Shown here one piece after another: positions 27,749 through 36,806 of a stretch of 64,000 nucleotides of DNA (position 1 is its first letter; each line of letters begins with the position of its first letter). Origin of the DNA: Billgrantia bachuensis. GTDB lineage: Bacteria > Pseudomonadota > Gammaproteobacteria > Pseudomonadales > Halomonadaceae. The notes under the pieces are model-generated. The model did no database searches and was not told the origin of the DNA. It saw only the letters and a program-made list of their open reading frames with translations. A program made the position numbers and the translations under genes. Where the stretch lies: positions 18,687 through 82,686 of the forward strand of contig NZ_JAAQTO010000045.1 in the NCBI RefSeq assembly GCF_011742165.1. The letters run 5' to 3'.

Positions 27749-28447
27749 ATGATTCGCCCCCTATGCCTACTTTTCGATTGTGATGGCACGCTGGTAGACA
27801 GCGAGCCTCTGCTGGCCGCCGAAATGGCCGCCAGCCTGACCCGGCTGGGGCTACCCTTCCAGGCCAGTGACTACGTCGGTGAATTCCGCGGTAGCCGCTT
27901 TCGTAATATCGTGGCGGTTCTCGAGGACCGCTACGGCAGCGTCGACCCACTGCACCTTGCCGAAACCGAAACCGAGATGCGCAGCAACCTGAACCGTCGG
28001 CTCGAGACCGAACTGTCGGCGATCACGGGAGCCCGCGAAGCCCTCCTGGCACTGGCCAACTACCCGTGCGGCGTGGTTTCCAATGGGCCGGAGAACAAGA
28101 TCGTCACCTCCTTGAAGGCCATCGGTTTCTCCGATTTCTTCGGCACGCATCTCTACAGTGGCTATACCGCCAAGTGCTGGAAGCCCGATCCCCGCCTCTA
28201 CCTGCACGCCGCCAACCTGATGGGCTTCGATGCCGAAGACTGCATTGCCATCGACGATGCCTTGGTGGGGGTCAAGGCCGCGCTCGATGCAGGCATGACG
28301 GTTATCCACCTGAACCGCTATCCCGATGCAGAGGAAACGCCGGAAGGGGCGATCATGATCAGCAGCATGTACCAGCTGCCTACGGTCATCGAGAATCTGG
28401 CGCACGCCAGGGCCCTGGATAACCGCCAGGTCGCCCACGCCCGCTGA
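27749..28447 (+). CDS. HAD-superfamily phosphatase, YieH-like paralog
   Basis: Cytosolic HAD phosphatase, 232 residues. Motif I FDCDGTLVDSE, motif II VVSNGPENK, motif III lysine in WKPDPRLYLHAANLMG, and motif IV IAIDDALVGVKAAL are all intact. It is the same length as the phosphatase at 24896-25594 and alike throughout (VGEFRGSRF versus MEEFRGVRF; HLNRYPDAEETPEGAI versus HLNHFPDVEATPAGAI), so the two arose by duplication and were separated by about 2.2 kb. It also resembles E. coli YieH. The start at 27749 is chosen by AAGGAA. It stands alone. Confidence 0.85.
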   Translation: MIRPLCLLFDCDGTLVDSEPLLAAEMAASLTRLGLPFQASDYVGEFRGSRFRNIVAVLEDRYGSVDPLHLAETETEMRSNLNRRLETELSAITGAREALLALANYPCGVVSNGPENKIVTSLKAIGFSDFFGTHLYSGYTAKCWKPDPRLYLHAANLMGFDAEDCIAIDDALVGVKAALDAGMTVIHLNRYPDAEETPEGAIMISSMYQLPTVIENLAHARALDNRQVAHAR

Positions 28448-28572
28448 GCCCTTCTGCCTACCTTCCTATCGCCTCATCGCTGCAGCTGCGCAGTGACCCC
28501 GTAGCATATGCACGAGCTCCGCCGGGCGTTATCATCACGGCAACCCATTTGCGAGCCACGCCAGGAGCTTCC

Positions 28573-28947
28573 ATGGCTTCATTGCAGGACCAGCTGCGCG
28601 GCCTGGTCTATTCCACCGAACATGGCGACATCTGCCCCAACTGCCGACAACCACAGGACGACTGCCGCTGCACCGAGTTGGCCGAGCAGGAGCGCCTTGC
28701 CACGCTCGACGGTATCGTGCGCATTCGACGCGAAACGAGTGGCCGCAAGGGCAAGGGCGTGACCACCGTCAGCGGCGTACCCTTGGCCAGTAAGGAGCTC
28801 AAGGCACTGGCCAAGGCGCTCAAGAAGCGTTGCGGTACCGGAGGCTCGGTACAGGACGGAGTCATCGAGATCCAGGGTGACCACCGCGAACTGCTCAAGG
28901 CCGAGCTCGAGCGCCTGGGCTATACCGTCAAGCTGGCAGGCGGCTGA
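28573..28947 (+). CDS. yciH: SUI1/eIF1-type translation factor YciH
   Basis: Bacterial homolog of eukaryotic eIF1, which in E. coli affects start-site selection and stress-time initiation on the ribosome. It has 124 residues. The N-terminal part has a small zinc-type cluster CPNCRQPQDDCRC. The C-terminal SUI1 domain runs from GVTTVSGVPL through KRCGTGGSVQDGVIEIQGDH to the end. ATG 28573 is chosen by AGGAGC upstream and homology. A lipoprotein gene follows 13 bases later and may share its transcript. Confidence 0.94.
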   Translation: MASLQDQLRGLVYSTEHGDICPNCRQPQDDCRCTELAEQERLATLDGIVRIRRETSGRKGKGVTTVSGVPLASKELKALAKALKKRCGTGGSVQDGVIEIQGDHRELLKAELERLGYTVKLAGG

Positions 28948-28960
28948 ACGAGGGAACGGC

Positions 28961-29365
28961 ATGTCTTTATCACGTAATGCAACGCAAACCGCCGCAGGCC
29001 GGTGGCTTCTCGGTATCGGGGTCCTGTTGGCATTGGCTGGCTGTGCCGGCGCCCCCGACTTTGCCGAACTCGAGGCTCACGTCGAGCCACCAGCCGGGCT
29101 CGAGGCTACCGGGGATGCCGAACTGCGAGTGCAACTGCGGGATGCCGGAGGAACCTTGGCGGAAACCCGCTCCAGCCCAAGCGGAAGCGGACCCTGGCCG
29201 GTCACGCTACGCTTCGATCGTCGCACGCTCGACGCGGCCCACTCGCTGCGGCTGTCGGCCGAGCTGCGTCAGCAAGGCAGCCTGACCCATGTGACCTCCG
29301 AGCCGGTAGCCATGCCGGATCCTGGAGCAGGGCCGGTCAGCTTGCCGCTCGACCCTCGCCCGTAG
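28961..29365 (+). CDS. YbaY-family lipoprotein
   Basis: 134 residues with a lipoprotein signal (LLALAGC, lipid-bearing Cys28). The mature part is a small beta-sandwich: LEATGDAELRVQLRD, WPVTLRFDRRTLD and LRLSAELRQQGSLTHVT are the strands seen in YbaY/YscW-like proteins, which include pilotin-type lipoproteins. Its role is unknown. Its 3' end overlaps the convergent sirtuin gene by 29 bases, so both stop codons lie inside the neighbour. Confidence 0.82.
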   Translation: MSLSRNATQTAAGRWLLGIGVLLALAGCAGAPDFAELEAHVEPPAGLEATGDAELRVQLRDAGGTLAETRSSPSGSGPWPVTLRFDRRTLDAAHSLRLSAELRQQGSLTHVTSEPVAMPDPGAGPVSLPLDPRP

Positions 29366-30206
29366 CTGTGGCGACTGCCGCCGCGAGAACCTTTCCTATC
29401 GGTGCCTCGAGCTTGAGCGAGTAGAGCGCATCGGCGCGGGTGCGCCCCAGGTTGAGGCAGGCGATCGGCTTGCCGCTGGCATGGGCCTGGCGCACGAAAC
29501 GATAGCCGGAATAGACCATTAGCGACGAACCCACTACCAGCAGGGCCTCGGCCTCATCGACCATGGCCCGCGCCCGCGCCACCCGCTCGGACGGCACGCT
29601 GTCTCCGAAGAACACCACGTCGGGCTTCCAGATTCCCTGGCCGCAACGGCGGCAGCTTGGCACCTCGAAGTCGGCGAAGCCCGTCTCGATATCGGCATCG
29701 CCATCGGGGCGCACCTCGGCTTCGATCTTCAGCCAGAAGGGATTGCGCTCGGCCAGCTCAGCATGCAGGTCATGGCGCATGCGCAGGGCGCCACAGCTCA
29801 TGCAGCGCACTTGCTCGGCGCGGCCATGCAGGTCGATCACACACCGCGAACCGGCCTTCTGGTGCAACCCATCGACGTTCTGGGTAATGAGGCCGCGGAC
29901 GCCCCCGGCTTCCTCCAGCCGGGCCAGGGCCCGGTGGGCGTCACCCGGGCGTGCTCGATGCAGCGTGCGAAATCCTACCAGCGCGCGGGCCCAGTAGCGT
30001 TGCCGCGCGGCATGACTGGTCATGAACTGGCGGTGCTGCATGGGCGGGGCGCACTTCCAGGCCCCCGTGTCGTCGCGATAGTCGGGGATGCCGCTGTCGG
30101 TGCTGACCCCGGCGCCGGTGAGTACGGTCAGTCGCGTATGCTGGACCATGAACTCGCGCAGGCGTTCGATGGCTTCTGTCACGGCGGGCTGTCGTGTATC
30201 GTTCAT
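29337..30206 (-). CDS. Sirtuin, NAD-dependent protein deacylase
   Basis: Removes acyl groups from lysine using NAD. It has 289 residues. TGAGVSTDSGIPDYRDD at residues 31-47 and TQNVDGLHQKAG with DLHG (catalytic His) form the NAD site. Two Cys pairs (CMSCGAL and CRRCG) bind zinc. VVGSSLMVYSGYRFV is the C-terminal Rossmann motif. DSGIPDYRDDTGAWK and the overall layout resemble class II (SIRT4-like) bacterial sirtuins rather than E. coli CobB, so the symbol is left open. A possible ADP-ribosyl or lipoamidase activity, as in other class II members, cannot be excluded. Confidence 0.93.
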   Translation of the reverse strand: MNDTRQPAVTEAIERLREFMVQHTRLTVLTGAGVSTDSGIPDYRDDTGAWKCAPPMQHRQFMTSHAARQRYWARALVGFRTLHRARPGDAHRALARLEEAGGVRGLITQNVDGLHQKAGSRCVIDLHGRAEQVRCMSCGALRMRHDLHAELAERNPFWLKIEAEVRPDGDADIETGFADFEVPSCRRCGQGIWKPDVVFFGDSVPSERVARARAMVDEAEALLVVGSSLMVYSGYRFVRQAHASGKPIACLNLGRTRADALYSLKLEAPIGKVLAAAVATATGEGRAAS

Positions 30207-30356
30207 CGTCTATCCGTCATGATGCAGCGCGTTGCCCTAGGCATAGTCTGAAAAGACAGTTTTCGGACAATGTTAGTACTGAACATGGCCCTGCGTACCT
30301 CAGGTTGTCTAGAATGTAATGCTTATGTGACTCTCACCGGCAGGGACGAACCCTCG

Positions 30357-31271
30357 ATGGCCTGGCTGGAATACTTGCTGCCTCTCATCTTCCTGTTCCC
30401 CCTCGGGGCCATGGCCGTCATCGTCATCGCCTTGCGCAACCTGCATGATGCCCGGGTTCGCTCGCCTTTCAATGCTCGTCAGTTGCGCGAGCCCGGCCAG
30501 GCCCTGCGCGACCGGCTCGACCGCGCCTTCGCCACGTTGTTCCTCAACGGCGCCCTGGGCCCCATCGTGACCTTGGCGCCACTCGTATACGGCATGGGTC
30601 GCATGCTCTTCGCCAATCAGCAGAACTGGCTCGAATGGGCGCTCTACGGCGCACTGAGCACCGTGTTGGTCTTGGTCTACTGCTTTTTGCTGATTCGCGA
30701 CTTTCAGCATATCCGGCGCATCAAGCTGGGGCTGGCTTGCGAGCTGGCCGTAGGCCAGGAACTGGAGCGCCTGGTGCATCCCGAGGCGCATCCCTACTAC
30801 GTGTTCCACGATGTGCCGACTGACAGCGACATCATCGATCACGTGGCCGTGACCCCTCACGGTGTGTTCGTGGTTGAGACACGCGCCCGGACACGGCCGT
30901 TCACCGCGGACGGACGCGAGATCAACCTGGTCACGGTCGAACCGGAGCGGCTGCGCTTTCCCGGCTGGAGCGAACACCGCCCGCTGGTCAAGGCCCTGCG
31001 CGCCTCGCGCTGGCTGGCCTCATGGCTCGAACAGCGCTGTGGCCAGCCGGTACCGGTGCAGGGAGTACTCGCCTTGCCGGGGTGGGACATTGCCTGCGCC
31101 GGCACCCCCGATGGCCTGATGGTGGTCAGTGGCGAAGAGCTGTCCCACCAGCTCAGTGAACGCCACCTCGGCCCGTTGGACGACGCACTGCACGACAAGG
31201 TGATCGCGGCCCTGATCGAGCGGTCCGCGGAGCTGGACGAAAACCCGACACTGAACGAGCCCTCGATCTAG
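30357..31271 (+). CDS. NERD-domain membrane protein
   Basis: 304 residues. Three hydrophobic segments lie in the first 125 (LLPLIFLFPLGAMAVIVIAL; a second near LGPIVTLAPLVYG; a third VLVLVYCFLLI). The cytosolic part is a NERD domain: ELAVGQELERLVHP, then DIIDHVAVTPHGVFVVETRA. It keeps the D-x-V and E-x-K/R-type residues of the nuclease-related fold. It could act on DNA or RNA at the membrane, but activity is unproven for the family. The start at 30357 is chosen by an AGGGA site and the membrane start. It stands alone, convergent with the RNase T2 gene. Confidence 0.85.
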   Translation: MAWLEYLLPLIFLFPLGAMAVIVIALRNLHDARVRSPFNARQLREPGQALRDRLDRAFATLFLNGALGPIVTLAPLVYGMGRMLFANQQNWLEWALYGALSTVLVLVYCFLLIRDFQHIRRIKLGLACELAVGQELERLVHPEAHPYYVFHDVPTDSDIIDHVAVTPHGVFVVETRARTRPFTADGREINLVTVEPERLRFPGWSEHRPLVKALRASRWLASWLEQRCGQPVPVQGVLALPGWDIACAGTPDGLMVVSGEELSHQLSERHLGPLDDALHDKVIAALIERSAELDENPTLNEPSI

Positions 31272-31305
31272 TCGCCTGCTCTGCCGAAGCGCTTCGCCAT
31301 AGGAT

Positions 31306-32082
31306 TTAGTCGAAAACGGCGATACGCAGCCGAGTGGCGCAGCGCCCCCGCCCCTGGGCTACCAGGCTATCGCGTGCCGGGAAGTCGGCCAGACGATCGG
31401 CGGCGATACCGATGCGCACTTCGGTCAGGATACGGTTGCCGCGACCGTGGCATTCCAGGCGCAGCGCACGGCCGGAGCCTTCGCCGAAAGCCGCCTCGAA
31501 CGCCGCGATCAGATCGTTGCGATTCACTTCTCCGCCCTGATTGAGCGCCACGAAGGCGCCGAAGGCACTCTCGTTGACAATCTCCACCAGCGTAACCGAG
31601 GTGGCAAAGTAGTCCTCTTCGGGTAGCCCCAGGCAGGCTGCATGCTTGGCGTACTGGTAGCGGTCGAGGCAACTGGCCCGCCCCGGCATGGCCTCGTCCA
31701 GGCTGTCGGCCAAGGCTTCGTCCAGGTCGAAAGGCGGATGGGCACGACAGAAGCCGCCGTCTGCGCGCGGCTCTTCCAGAAAACATCCTTCCTGCCACCA
31801 GCGTCGGCGGTCGATACCCTGCTCGGCGAAGCGCCGCGGCAGCGAAGGCCACAGGCCGTGCAGCACGAAACCGCGTGCGGTTTGCGCTTGCTGCGACGGC
31901 TCGCGACACTCCCGCGGTGGCCGGCTGCGAGTGCTGCAGAAACCGGGATGCCAGGTCAAGGCCAGGGTGTAGTGCTCGAAGTTTTCCGCATGCAACGGCT
32001 CCATGGCCGTATCTGCCGGAGCCGCCGAAGCCAGCAGCAAGAGTGCCAGCCCGGCACAGAGCCCTCGCTGCCAGTGCCTCAT
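31306..32082 (-). CDS. rna: Ribonuclease T2 family (RNase I type)
   Basis: Secreted endoribonuclease that degrades RNA by a 2',3'-cyclic intermediate. It has 258 residues with a signal peptide ending in AAPADTA. The two active-site blocks are present: FVLHGLWPSL (first His) and YAKHAACLG (second His). Six or more Cys give the usual disulfides, including CSTRSRPPREC. It is periplasmic, likely for scavenging RNA. It starts five bases after dgt ends, so dGTPase and RNase are in one operon, a nucleotide-turnover pairing. Confidence 0.93.
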   Translation of the reverse strand: MRHWQRGLCAGLALLLLASAAPADTAMEPLHAENFEHYTLALTWHPGFCSTRSRPPRECREPSQQAQTARGFVLHGLWPSLPRRFAEQGIDRRRWWQEGCFLEEPRADGGFCRAHPPFDLDEALADSLDEAMPGRASCLDRYQYAKHAACLGLPEEDYFATSVTLVEIVNESAFGAFVALNQGGEVNRNDLIAAFEAAFGEGSGRALRLECHGRGNRILTEVRIGIAADRLADFPARDSLVAQGRGRCATRLRIAVFD

Positions 32083-32086
32083 CCGC

Positions 32087-33424
32087 TCAGTCCCCCCTGA
32101 GGCGACCGCCCATCTCCTGGGCCAGGTCCACCGCGTAGTGGTCGGTCATGCCGCCGATGAAGTCGAGCATACGCCGATAGCTGTCGTACAGCGGCCAGGA
32201 GGGGCGCGGCGTATTCTCGCCGATCAACGCCAGTACCCGCTGATGCTTGAAACTTGCCTGGCCGGTGTAGTGCAGCTCGTGGGCGGCGCCGATAAAGGCC
32301 TCGAGCAGGATGCCGAGGGTGGTGTAGGCGCCGATTTCCAGCTTGGCCTTGCGCTCGTTCTGGAAGATGCGCTCGCGGGCGAGCTGCTTGGCCGCCGCCA
32401 CGCCCCAGCCCAGGTCGGGATGGCAGAGCTCGAGCAGGTCGGAGGTCAGGGTACCGTTGAGCAGTGCCGTCTCGTGCTCGACGAACACCGCCCCCACGTC
32501 GTTGACCGCCCGCTCCATGGCCGCGCCCCGCAGGGCGGCAATACGGCGCCGCTGCGAGACGCCATCGCGGGCCATGCGCGAATAATCGGACGGCGCGTCG
32601 CCAGCGATCTGCAGCAGCACGTCGGCGACCTCCTCGAAGCGCAGGATGCCCATTTCCAAGCCGTCCTCGAGATCCAGCAGCGCATAGCAGATGTCGTCGG
32701 CCGCCTCGACCAACCAGGCCAGCGGATGTCGGCACCAGCGCCCCTCGCCGCGCGGCAGCAGCCCCAGGCAGCGCGTCACGTCCTCCAGCAGCGATCGCTC
32801 CGACTGGTAGCAGCCGAACTTGCCGGCCCCGCCACCGTGCTCCACGGTCCAGGGATATTTCAGCAAGGTACCCAGAGTCGCCGCGGTCAGACGCATGCCG
32901 CCGCGGAACTGGTTGTATTCGATCTGGGTGACGATGCGAAATCCCTGGGCGTTGCCCTCGTAGGTCAACAGGTCGGCGCGCTCGCGCTCGGTCAGCCCCT
33001 CGAGCAATCCACTACCGTCGGCCTCGGCACGCTTGAACCAGTCGCGAATGGCATACTCGCCGGCATGGCCGAAAGGCGGGTTGCCGATGTCGTGGCCCAG
33101 GCAGGCGGCCTGTACGATCACGCCGAGGTCGGCCGGGGTGATCCAGTTCGGCAGCCGCTCGCGCAGCAGTTCCCCCACGATCATGCCCAGGCTGCGGCCC
33201 ACGCAGCCCACCTCCAGCGAGTGAGTCAGGCGCGTATGGATGTGGTCGTTGTCGGTCAGCGGATGAACTTGCGTCTTGCGCCCCAGGCGACGGAACGAGC
33301 CGGAAAAGACGATGCGATCGTGATCCTTGTGAAACGGGCTACGGCCGATTTCGTCACGGCCGCTGGTGGGTTTTCCGTGCAGCCGTGAGGGGTCGAGCAA
33401 CTGCGGCCAGTGCATCTGCGTCAT
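32087..33424 (-). CDS. dgt: Deoxyguanosinetriphosphate triphosphohydrolase (dGTPase)
   Basis: Hydrolyses dGTP to deoxyguanosine and triphosphate. It has 445 residues and an HD domain. RVHPLTDNDHIHTRLTHSLEV-type metal ligands appear in HTRLTHSLE (first His), GHDIGNPPFGHAGE carries the HD pair, and ADDICYALLDLEDG the last Asp. The FSGSFRRLGRKTQV segment is the dGTPase family signature. ATG 33424 is chosen by AGGAGG seven bases upstream. It is followed by the RNase T2 gene. Confidence 0.92.
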   Translation of the reverse strand: MTQMHWPQLLDPSRLHGKPTSGRDEIGRSPFHKDHDRIVFSGSFRRLGRKTQVHPLTDNDHIHTRLTHSLEVGCVGRSLGMIVGELLRERLPNWITPADLGVIVQAACLGHDIGNPPFGHAGEYAIRDWFKRAEADGSGLLEGLTERERADLLTYEGNAQGFRIVTQIEYNQFRGGMRLTAATLGTLLKYPWTVEHGGGAGKFGCYQSERSLLEDVTRCLGLLPRGEGRWCRHPLAWLVEAADDICYALLDLEDGLEMGILRFEEVADVLLQIAGDAPSDYSRMARDGVSQRRRIAALRGAAMERAVNDVGAVFVEHETALLNGTLTSDLLELCHPDLGWGVAAAKQLARERIFQNERKAKLEIGAYTTLGILLEAFIGAAHELHYTGQASFKHQRVLALIGENTPRPSWPLYDSYRRMLDFIGGMTDHYAVDLAQEMGGRLRGD

Positions 33425-33581
33425 GGGACTTCCTCCTGAAGGCTCCATTCTGGCACTGCCAGGGGTGGCATGACCATGGTCGTCGAAACCGTCTCGCTTG
33501 CCGCCAGCCTCCGGGGTTGCCTAACTTGTCAGAGCACTCTTCTCTTTCAGTGAGGCCACGTAGTCGGCAAGGAGGCAGAAC

Positions 33582-33761
33582 ATGGCAGGCAAACCCGATG
33601 CAACCCGGCCCGAGCAGCCTGGCGACGAGGCGCCCCCGGGGACTCCCGGCACCGGGCAGAACGTATGCCCCAAGTGCAAGGGCGACGGACGAATCGAGAA
33701 CCGCACCTGCCCCGAGTGCGGAGGTTCCGGTTACGTCGTCGAAGGGATCGGCGGCGGCTGA
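33582..33761 (+). CDS. 59-residue DnaJ-type zinc-finger protein
   Basis: A very small protein, 59 residues. After a flexible Pro-rich N-terminal half come two CxxCxGxG motifs, CPKCKGDG and CPECGGSG, separated by RIENRT. This is exactly one zinc site of the DnaJ Cys-rich domain, which holds peptides or assists disulfide chemistry. The ribosome site AAGGAGG is strong, codon use is like its neighbours, and a classical terminator follows, so I regard it as a real gene. No J domain is present. The function may be metal binding or chaperone help (inference). It is divergent from dgt. Confidence 0.85.
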   Translation: MAGKPDATRPEQPGDEAPPGTPGTGQNVCPKCKGDGRIENRTCPECGGSGYVVEGIGGG

Positions 33762-33793
33762 GCTGCCGCTCTCTCGCGGTGACAAGAATGCAG

Positions 33794-33829
33794 GAGGGCC
33801 GAACCCGAAGGTTCGGCCCTCTCGCTTTG
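33794..33829 (+). terminator. Terminator after the small zinc-finger gene
   Basis: 12-bp perfect stem (33794-33805 with 33810-33821), loop CGAA, followed by TCGCTTT. It lies 33 bases past the stop of the 59-residue protein. Confidence 0.82.
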
Positions 33830-33890
33830 CCGTTGGCTTGGCGACGACCTGGCCAGCCTTGCGGTATGGCTCGGGCAGGCTGCGTGACGC

Positions 33891-34484
33891 TCAGTAGTCG
33901 TAGTCGCTGCCGCGAACGTAGCCCGTACTGGTGGGGCGCGACGTCGAGGCCGGCGTCCTCGGACCCGGCGAGCGGGCCGGAGAAGGCAGCGCGGCAGGTC
34001 GCGTGGACAGGCCGCCGCCCGCCGCGGCACCGCGGGCGCGTTTCACACCTTGGGGAAAACCGCTGCGCCCGCTGTAATCGGGCGTGCGCCCACTCTGGTA
34101 GGAATGGCGCCGGGTCTGGGCCTGAGCGCAATACAGGCTCGCCGCTGTACTCGCCCCCACTGCCAGCAAGGCCAGCTTGACGCTGCCGCGCTTGGGATGG
34201 TCGCGATCGGCGAGCAAGACCAGCAGCGCCGCCAGGTCCAGAGCGTCGCCGGCGCTGCGCGCCCAGAGTGCAGGCTTGGGGTTGACGGTCAGCGCACCAA
34301 TGCCGGTGGCAACCCCGCGCGCCCCACAGCTGCGCACGACGGCTTCCGCACCCTCGACACCCAGCGCTCGGGTCACGCTGCGCGGCGCCAACAGCTGGTA
34401 GAGTCCCAGGCCGATGCCCAGCCAACCCAGTCCGCGCGCCAGCCTGTCGCTGGGTTGCAATGAACGGCTACGATCTAGATTCAT
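33891..34484 (-). CDS. Membrane protein resembling the N-terminal part of cyclase/dehydrase-type proteins
   Basis: 197 residues. RLARGLGWLGIGLGLYQLLA is the first membrane segment, followed by PRSVTRALGVEGAEAVVRSC. Two more segments follow (LDLAALLVLLADRD; LALLAVGASTAASLYC). The same start is often fused to an SRPBCC domain in other bacteria, but here that domain is missing. A Pro/Ser/Arg-rich, disordered tail of about 75 residues replaces it and ends in SDYDY. ATG 34484 follows AGGAGG. It lies 43 bases after the zinc alcohol dehydrogenase on the same strand and may be cotranscribed. Function unknown. Confidence 0.75.
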   Translation of the reverse strand: MNLDRSRSLQPSDRLARGLGWLGIGLGLYQLLAPRSVTRALGVEGAEAVVRSCGARGVATGIGALTVNPKPALWARSAGDALDLAALLVLLADRDHPKRGSVKLALLAVGASTAASLYCAQAQTRRHSYQSGRTPDYSGRSGFPQGVKRARGAAAGGGLSTRPAALPSPARSPGPRTPASTSRPTSTGYVRGSDYDY

Positions 34485-34527
34485 GTTCACCTCCTTGTCG
34501 TTTATGCGCCTGTCCGGCTCGTTTCGC

Positions 34528-35697
34528 TCACGGCTTGAGCACCACCTTCACACAGCCGTCCTGCTTGTCGCGAAAGGTGTTGTACATGTCCGGGCCCTGT
34601 TCCAGTCCAGCGGTATGCGTCACCACGAAGGAAGGGTCGATCTGACCCTCATCGATCAAGCGCAGCAGGTCGTCGGTCCAGCGTTTGACGTGAGTCTGGC
34701 CGGTACGCACCGTTAGCCCCTTATTCATCAGCGGCCCCATGGGTACCTTGTCGACCAGGCCGCCGTAGACGCCGGGGATCGACAGGATGCCGGCCGGGCG
34801 GCAGACGTAGATCATCTCGCGCAGCACGTGGGCCCGGTCGCTCTCCAGCATCATGGCCTGCTTGACCCGGTCGTAGACCGAATCGATCGAACGCGGCACG
34901 TGAGACTCCAGACCCACCGCATCGATGCACTTCTCCGGCCCCTTGCCGTGGGTCAGTTCCTGCAGGCGGGCGAGCACGCTCTCCTCGTCGAAGTTGATGG
35001 TGATCGCTCCGCCGGCCTCCGCCATGGCCAAGCGCTCGGGTACGTTATCGATCACCACGACCTGTTCGGCGCCCAGCAGCACAGCGCTGCGCACACAGAA
35101 CTGGCCGACCGGTCCCGCCCCCCAGATCGCCACGGTGTCGGTGGGCTCGATCTCGCAGGCCACGGCGGCCTGCCAGCCGGTAGGAAAGATATCGCCGAGG
35201 AACAGCACCTGCTCGTCGGTCAGGCTGTCCGGCACCTTGATGTGCGTCTGATCGGCGAAAGGCACGCGCACGTACTCCGCCTGGCCGCCGGCATAGCCGC
35301 CGGTGAGATGCGAATAGCCGAACAGCCCCGCCCCGCCGTGGCCGAAGACCTTGTCCGCCAGCGCCTTGTTGCGGTTGGAGCGCTCGCATACGGAGTAGTT
35401 GCCGCGCCGGCACTGGTCGCATTCGCCGCAGGTGATGGTGAAGGGCACCACGACCCGGTCGCCGACCTTGAGGTCGCGGGTATCGCCCCCGACCTCCATG
35501 ACTTCGCCCATGAACTCATGGCCCACCACGTCGCCGGACTCCATGCCGGGAATGAAATGATGATAGAGATGCAGGTCGGAACCGCAGATAGCGCAGCTAC
35601 TCACATTGACGATGGCGTCGCGTGAATGCTCGATATGGGGGTCGGGAACCGTCTCATAGCGGATATCGTTCTTGCCGTGCCAACACAGCGCTTTCAT
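34528..35697 (-). CDS. Zinc-dependent alcohol dehydrogenase (formaldehyde-dehydrogenase-like)
   Basis: NAD(P)-dependent medium-chain dehydrogenase, 389 residues. Catalytic zinc ligands are Cys in [14 protein letters not shown] and His-Glu in GHEFMGEV. The structural zinc site [15 protein letters not shown] has four Cys. [13 protein letters not shown] is the Rossmann motif, followed by [11 protein letters not shown]. Its length and the long insertion after the zinc site resemble glutathione-independent formaldehyde dehydrogenase-type enzymes, but substrate cannot be fixed. The gene is followed by the small membrane protein. It is not part of the phn locus. Confidence 0.9.
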   Translation of the reverse strand: MKALCWHGKNDIRYETVPDPHIEHSRDAIVNVSSCAICGSDLHLYHHFIPGMESGDVVGHEFMGEVMEVGGDTRDLKVGDRVVVPFTITCGECDQCRRGNYSVCERSNRNKALADKVFGHGGAGLFGYSHLTGGYAGGQAEYVRVPFADQTHIKVPDSLTDEQVLFLGDIFPTGWQAAVACEIEPTDTVAIWGAGPVGQFCVRSAVLLGAEQVVVIDNVPERLAMAEAGGAITINFDEESVLARLQELTHGKGPEKCIDAVGLESHVPRSIDSVYDRVKQAMMLESDRAHVLREMIYVCRPAGILSIPGVYGGLVDKVPMGPLMNKGLTVRTGQTHVKRWTDDLLRLIDEGQIDPSFVVTHTAGLEQGPDMYNTFRDKQDGCVKVVLKP

Positions 35698-35814
35698 GGA
35701 CTCTCTCCCTGTTGTCCGAACGAAGGCTCTCTCACCACCATAGTTCAGCCGCCTGAGACAGCAGGTAAGGGAATTGAGCGGCTGGGTAACGGACCTTATC
35801 CAGGGCTGCTTCGG

Positions 35815-36771
35815 CTAGCCCAGCGGCGTGACGTTCAGCCCTTCGACCAGCCCTTCCAGCGCATGGCGGCCGGCGATGGAGTTACCGTAGCTGTCGAGCC
35901 GCGGCGACCAGACGCAGATGCTCATGCGCCGCGGCAGGATGGCAACGATGCCGCCCCCCACCCCGCTCTTGCCCGGCAGGCCGACCCGCCAGGCGAAGTC
36001 GCCCGCCGCGTCGTAGAGCCCGCAGGTCAGCAGCAGCGCGTTCATCTGGCGGGTCTGTACCGGAGAGAGCACCGCCTGGCCGTCGAACGGGCTGACCCCG
36101 TGATTGGCCAGGAAGGCGAAGCTCCTGGCCAACTCGACGCAGTTCATCGCCAGCGAACAGCTGTGGAAGTAAGCGTCGAGCACCACCTCGACGTCGTTGC
36201 GAATGTTGCCGTAGGCCTGCATCAAATAGGCGAGCGCCGCGTTGTGCGCCTTGTGATCCATTTCCGAACGCGCCACGCGCTCGTCGAAGTCGACGCTCGG
36301 CGTGGCCGAGAGCCGCCTGACATGCTCACGGATCGTCTGCTGCGGCATGAACAGCTGCGAAACCAACATGTCGGTGACCATCAACGCACCGGCATTGATG
36401 AAGGGGTTGCGCGGCACGCCATTCTCCACCTCGAGCTGAACGATCGAGTTGAAGGCCTGCCCCGACGGCTCGCGCCCCACGCGCTGCCAGATCTCCCCAG
36501 GCGACAGCTTGCGCATGGCCAGCACCAGCGCATGGGCCTTGGAGATCGACTGGACCGAAAAGCGTGTCGTCGCGTCGCCGGCACACTGCACGCTGCCGTC
36601 GGCATGGCACACGGCGATGCCGAACTGATCGGGCTCGACCTCGGCGAGGGCTGGAATATAGCTGGCGACCTTGCCCTCGCCGAAGCAGCGCGGCGCATCC
36701 GTCGCCAGGCGATCGAGCAGCTGCTGCAAGGCGTTGCGCGACAGCAGCTCGGGCGTATCGATATCGAGCAC
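35815..36771 (-). CDS. glsA: Glutaminase
   Basis: Hydrolyses glutamine to glutamate and ammonia. It has 318 residues with the serine-dependent beta-lactamase-like fold. FSVQSISKAHAL holds the catalytic Ser and Lys (SxxK). NPFINAGALMVTD and the SEMDHKAHNAALAYLM region contribute the substrate site. GKSGVGGGIVAILP is the C-terminal oxyanion loop. It starts 35 bases after phnP with no visible terminator, so it may be read through from the phn operon. It also fits the nitrogen theme of the nearby glnA-ntrBC genes, and similar enzymes give acid or salt resistance. Confidence 0.95.
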   Translation of the reverse strand: MLDIDTPELLSRNALQQLLDRLATDAPRCFGEGKVASYIPALAEVEPDQFGIAVCHADGSVQCAGDATTRFSVQSISKAHALVLAMRKLSPGEIWQRVGREPSGQAFNSIVQLEVENGVPRNPFINAGALMVTDMLVSQLFMPQQTIREHVRRLSATPSVDFDERVARSEMDHKAHNAALAYLMQAYGNIRNDVEVVLDAYFHSCSLAMNCVELARSFAFLANHGVSPFDGQAVLSPVQTRQMNALLLTCGLYDAAGDFAWRVGLPGKSGVGGGIVAILPRRMSICVWSPRLDSYGNSIAGRHALEGLVEGLNVTPLG

Positions 36772-36806
36772 GGGACCTCACGGCACTGAAGAGTGTGCCG
36801 ATCAGT

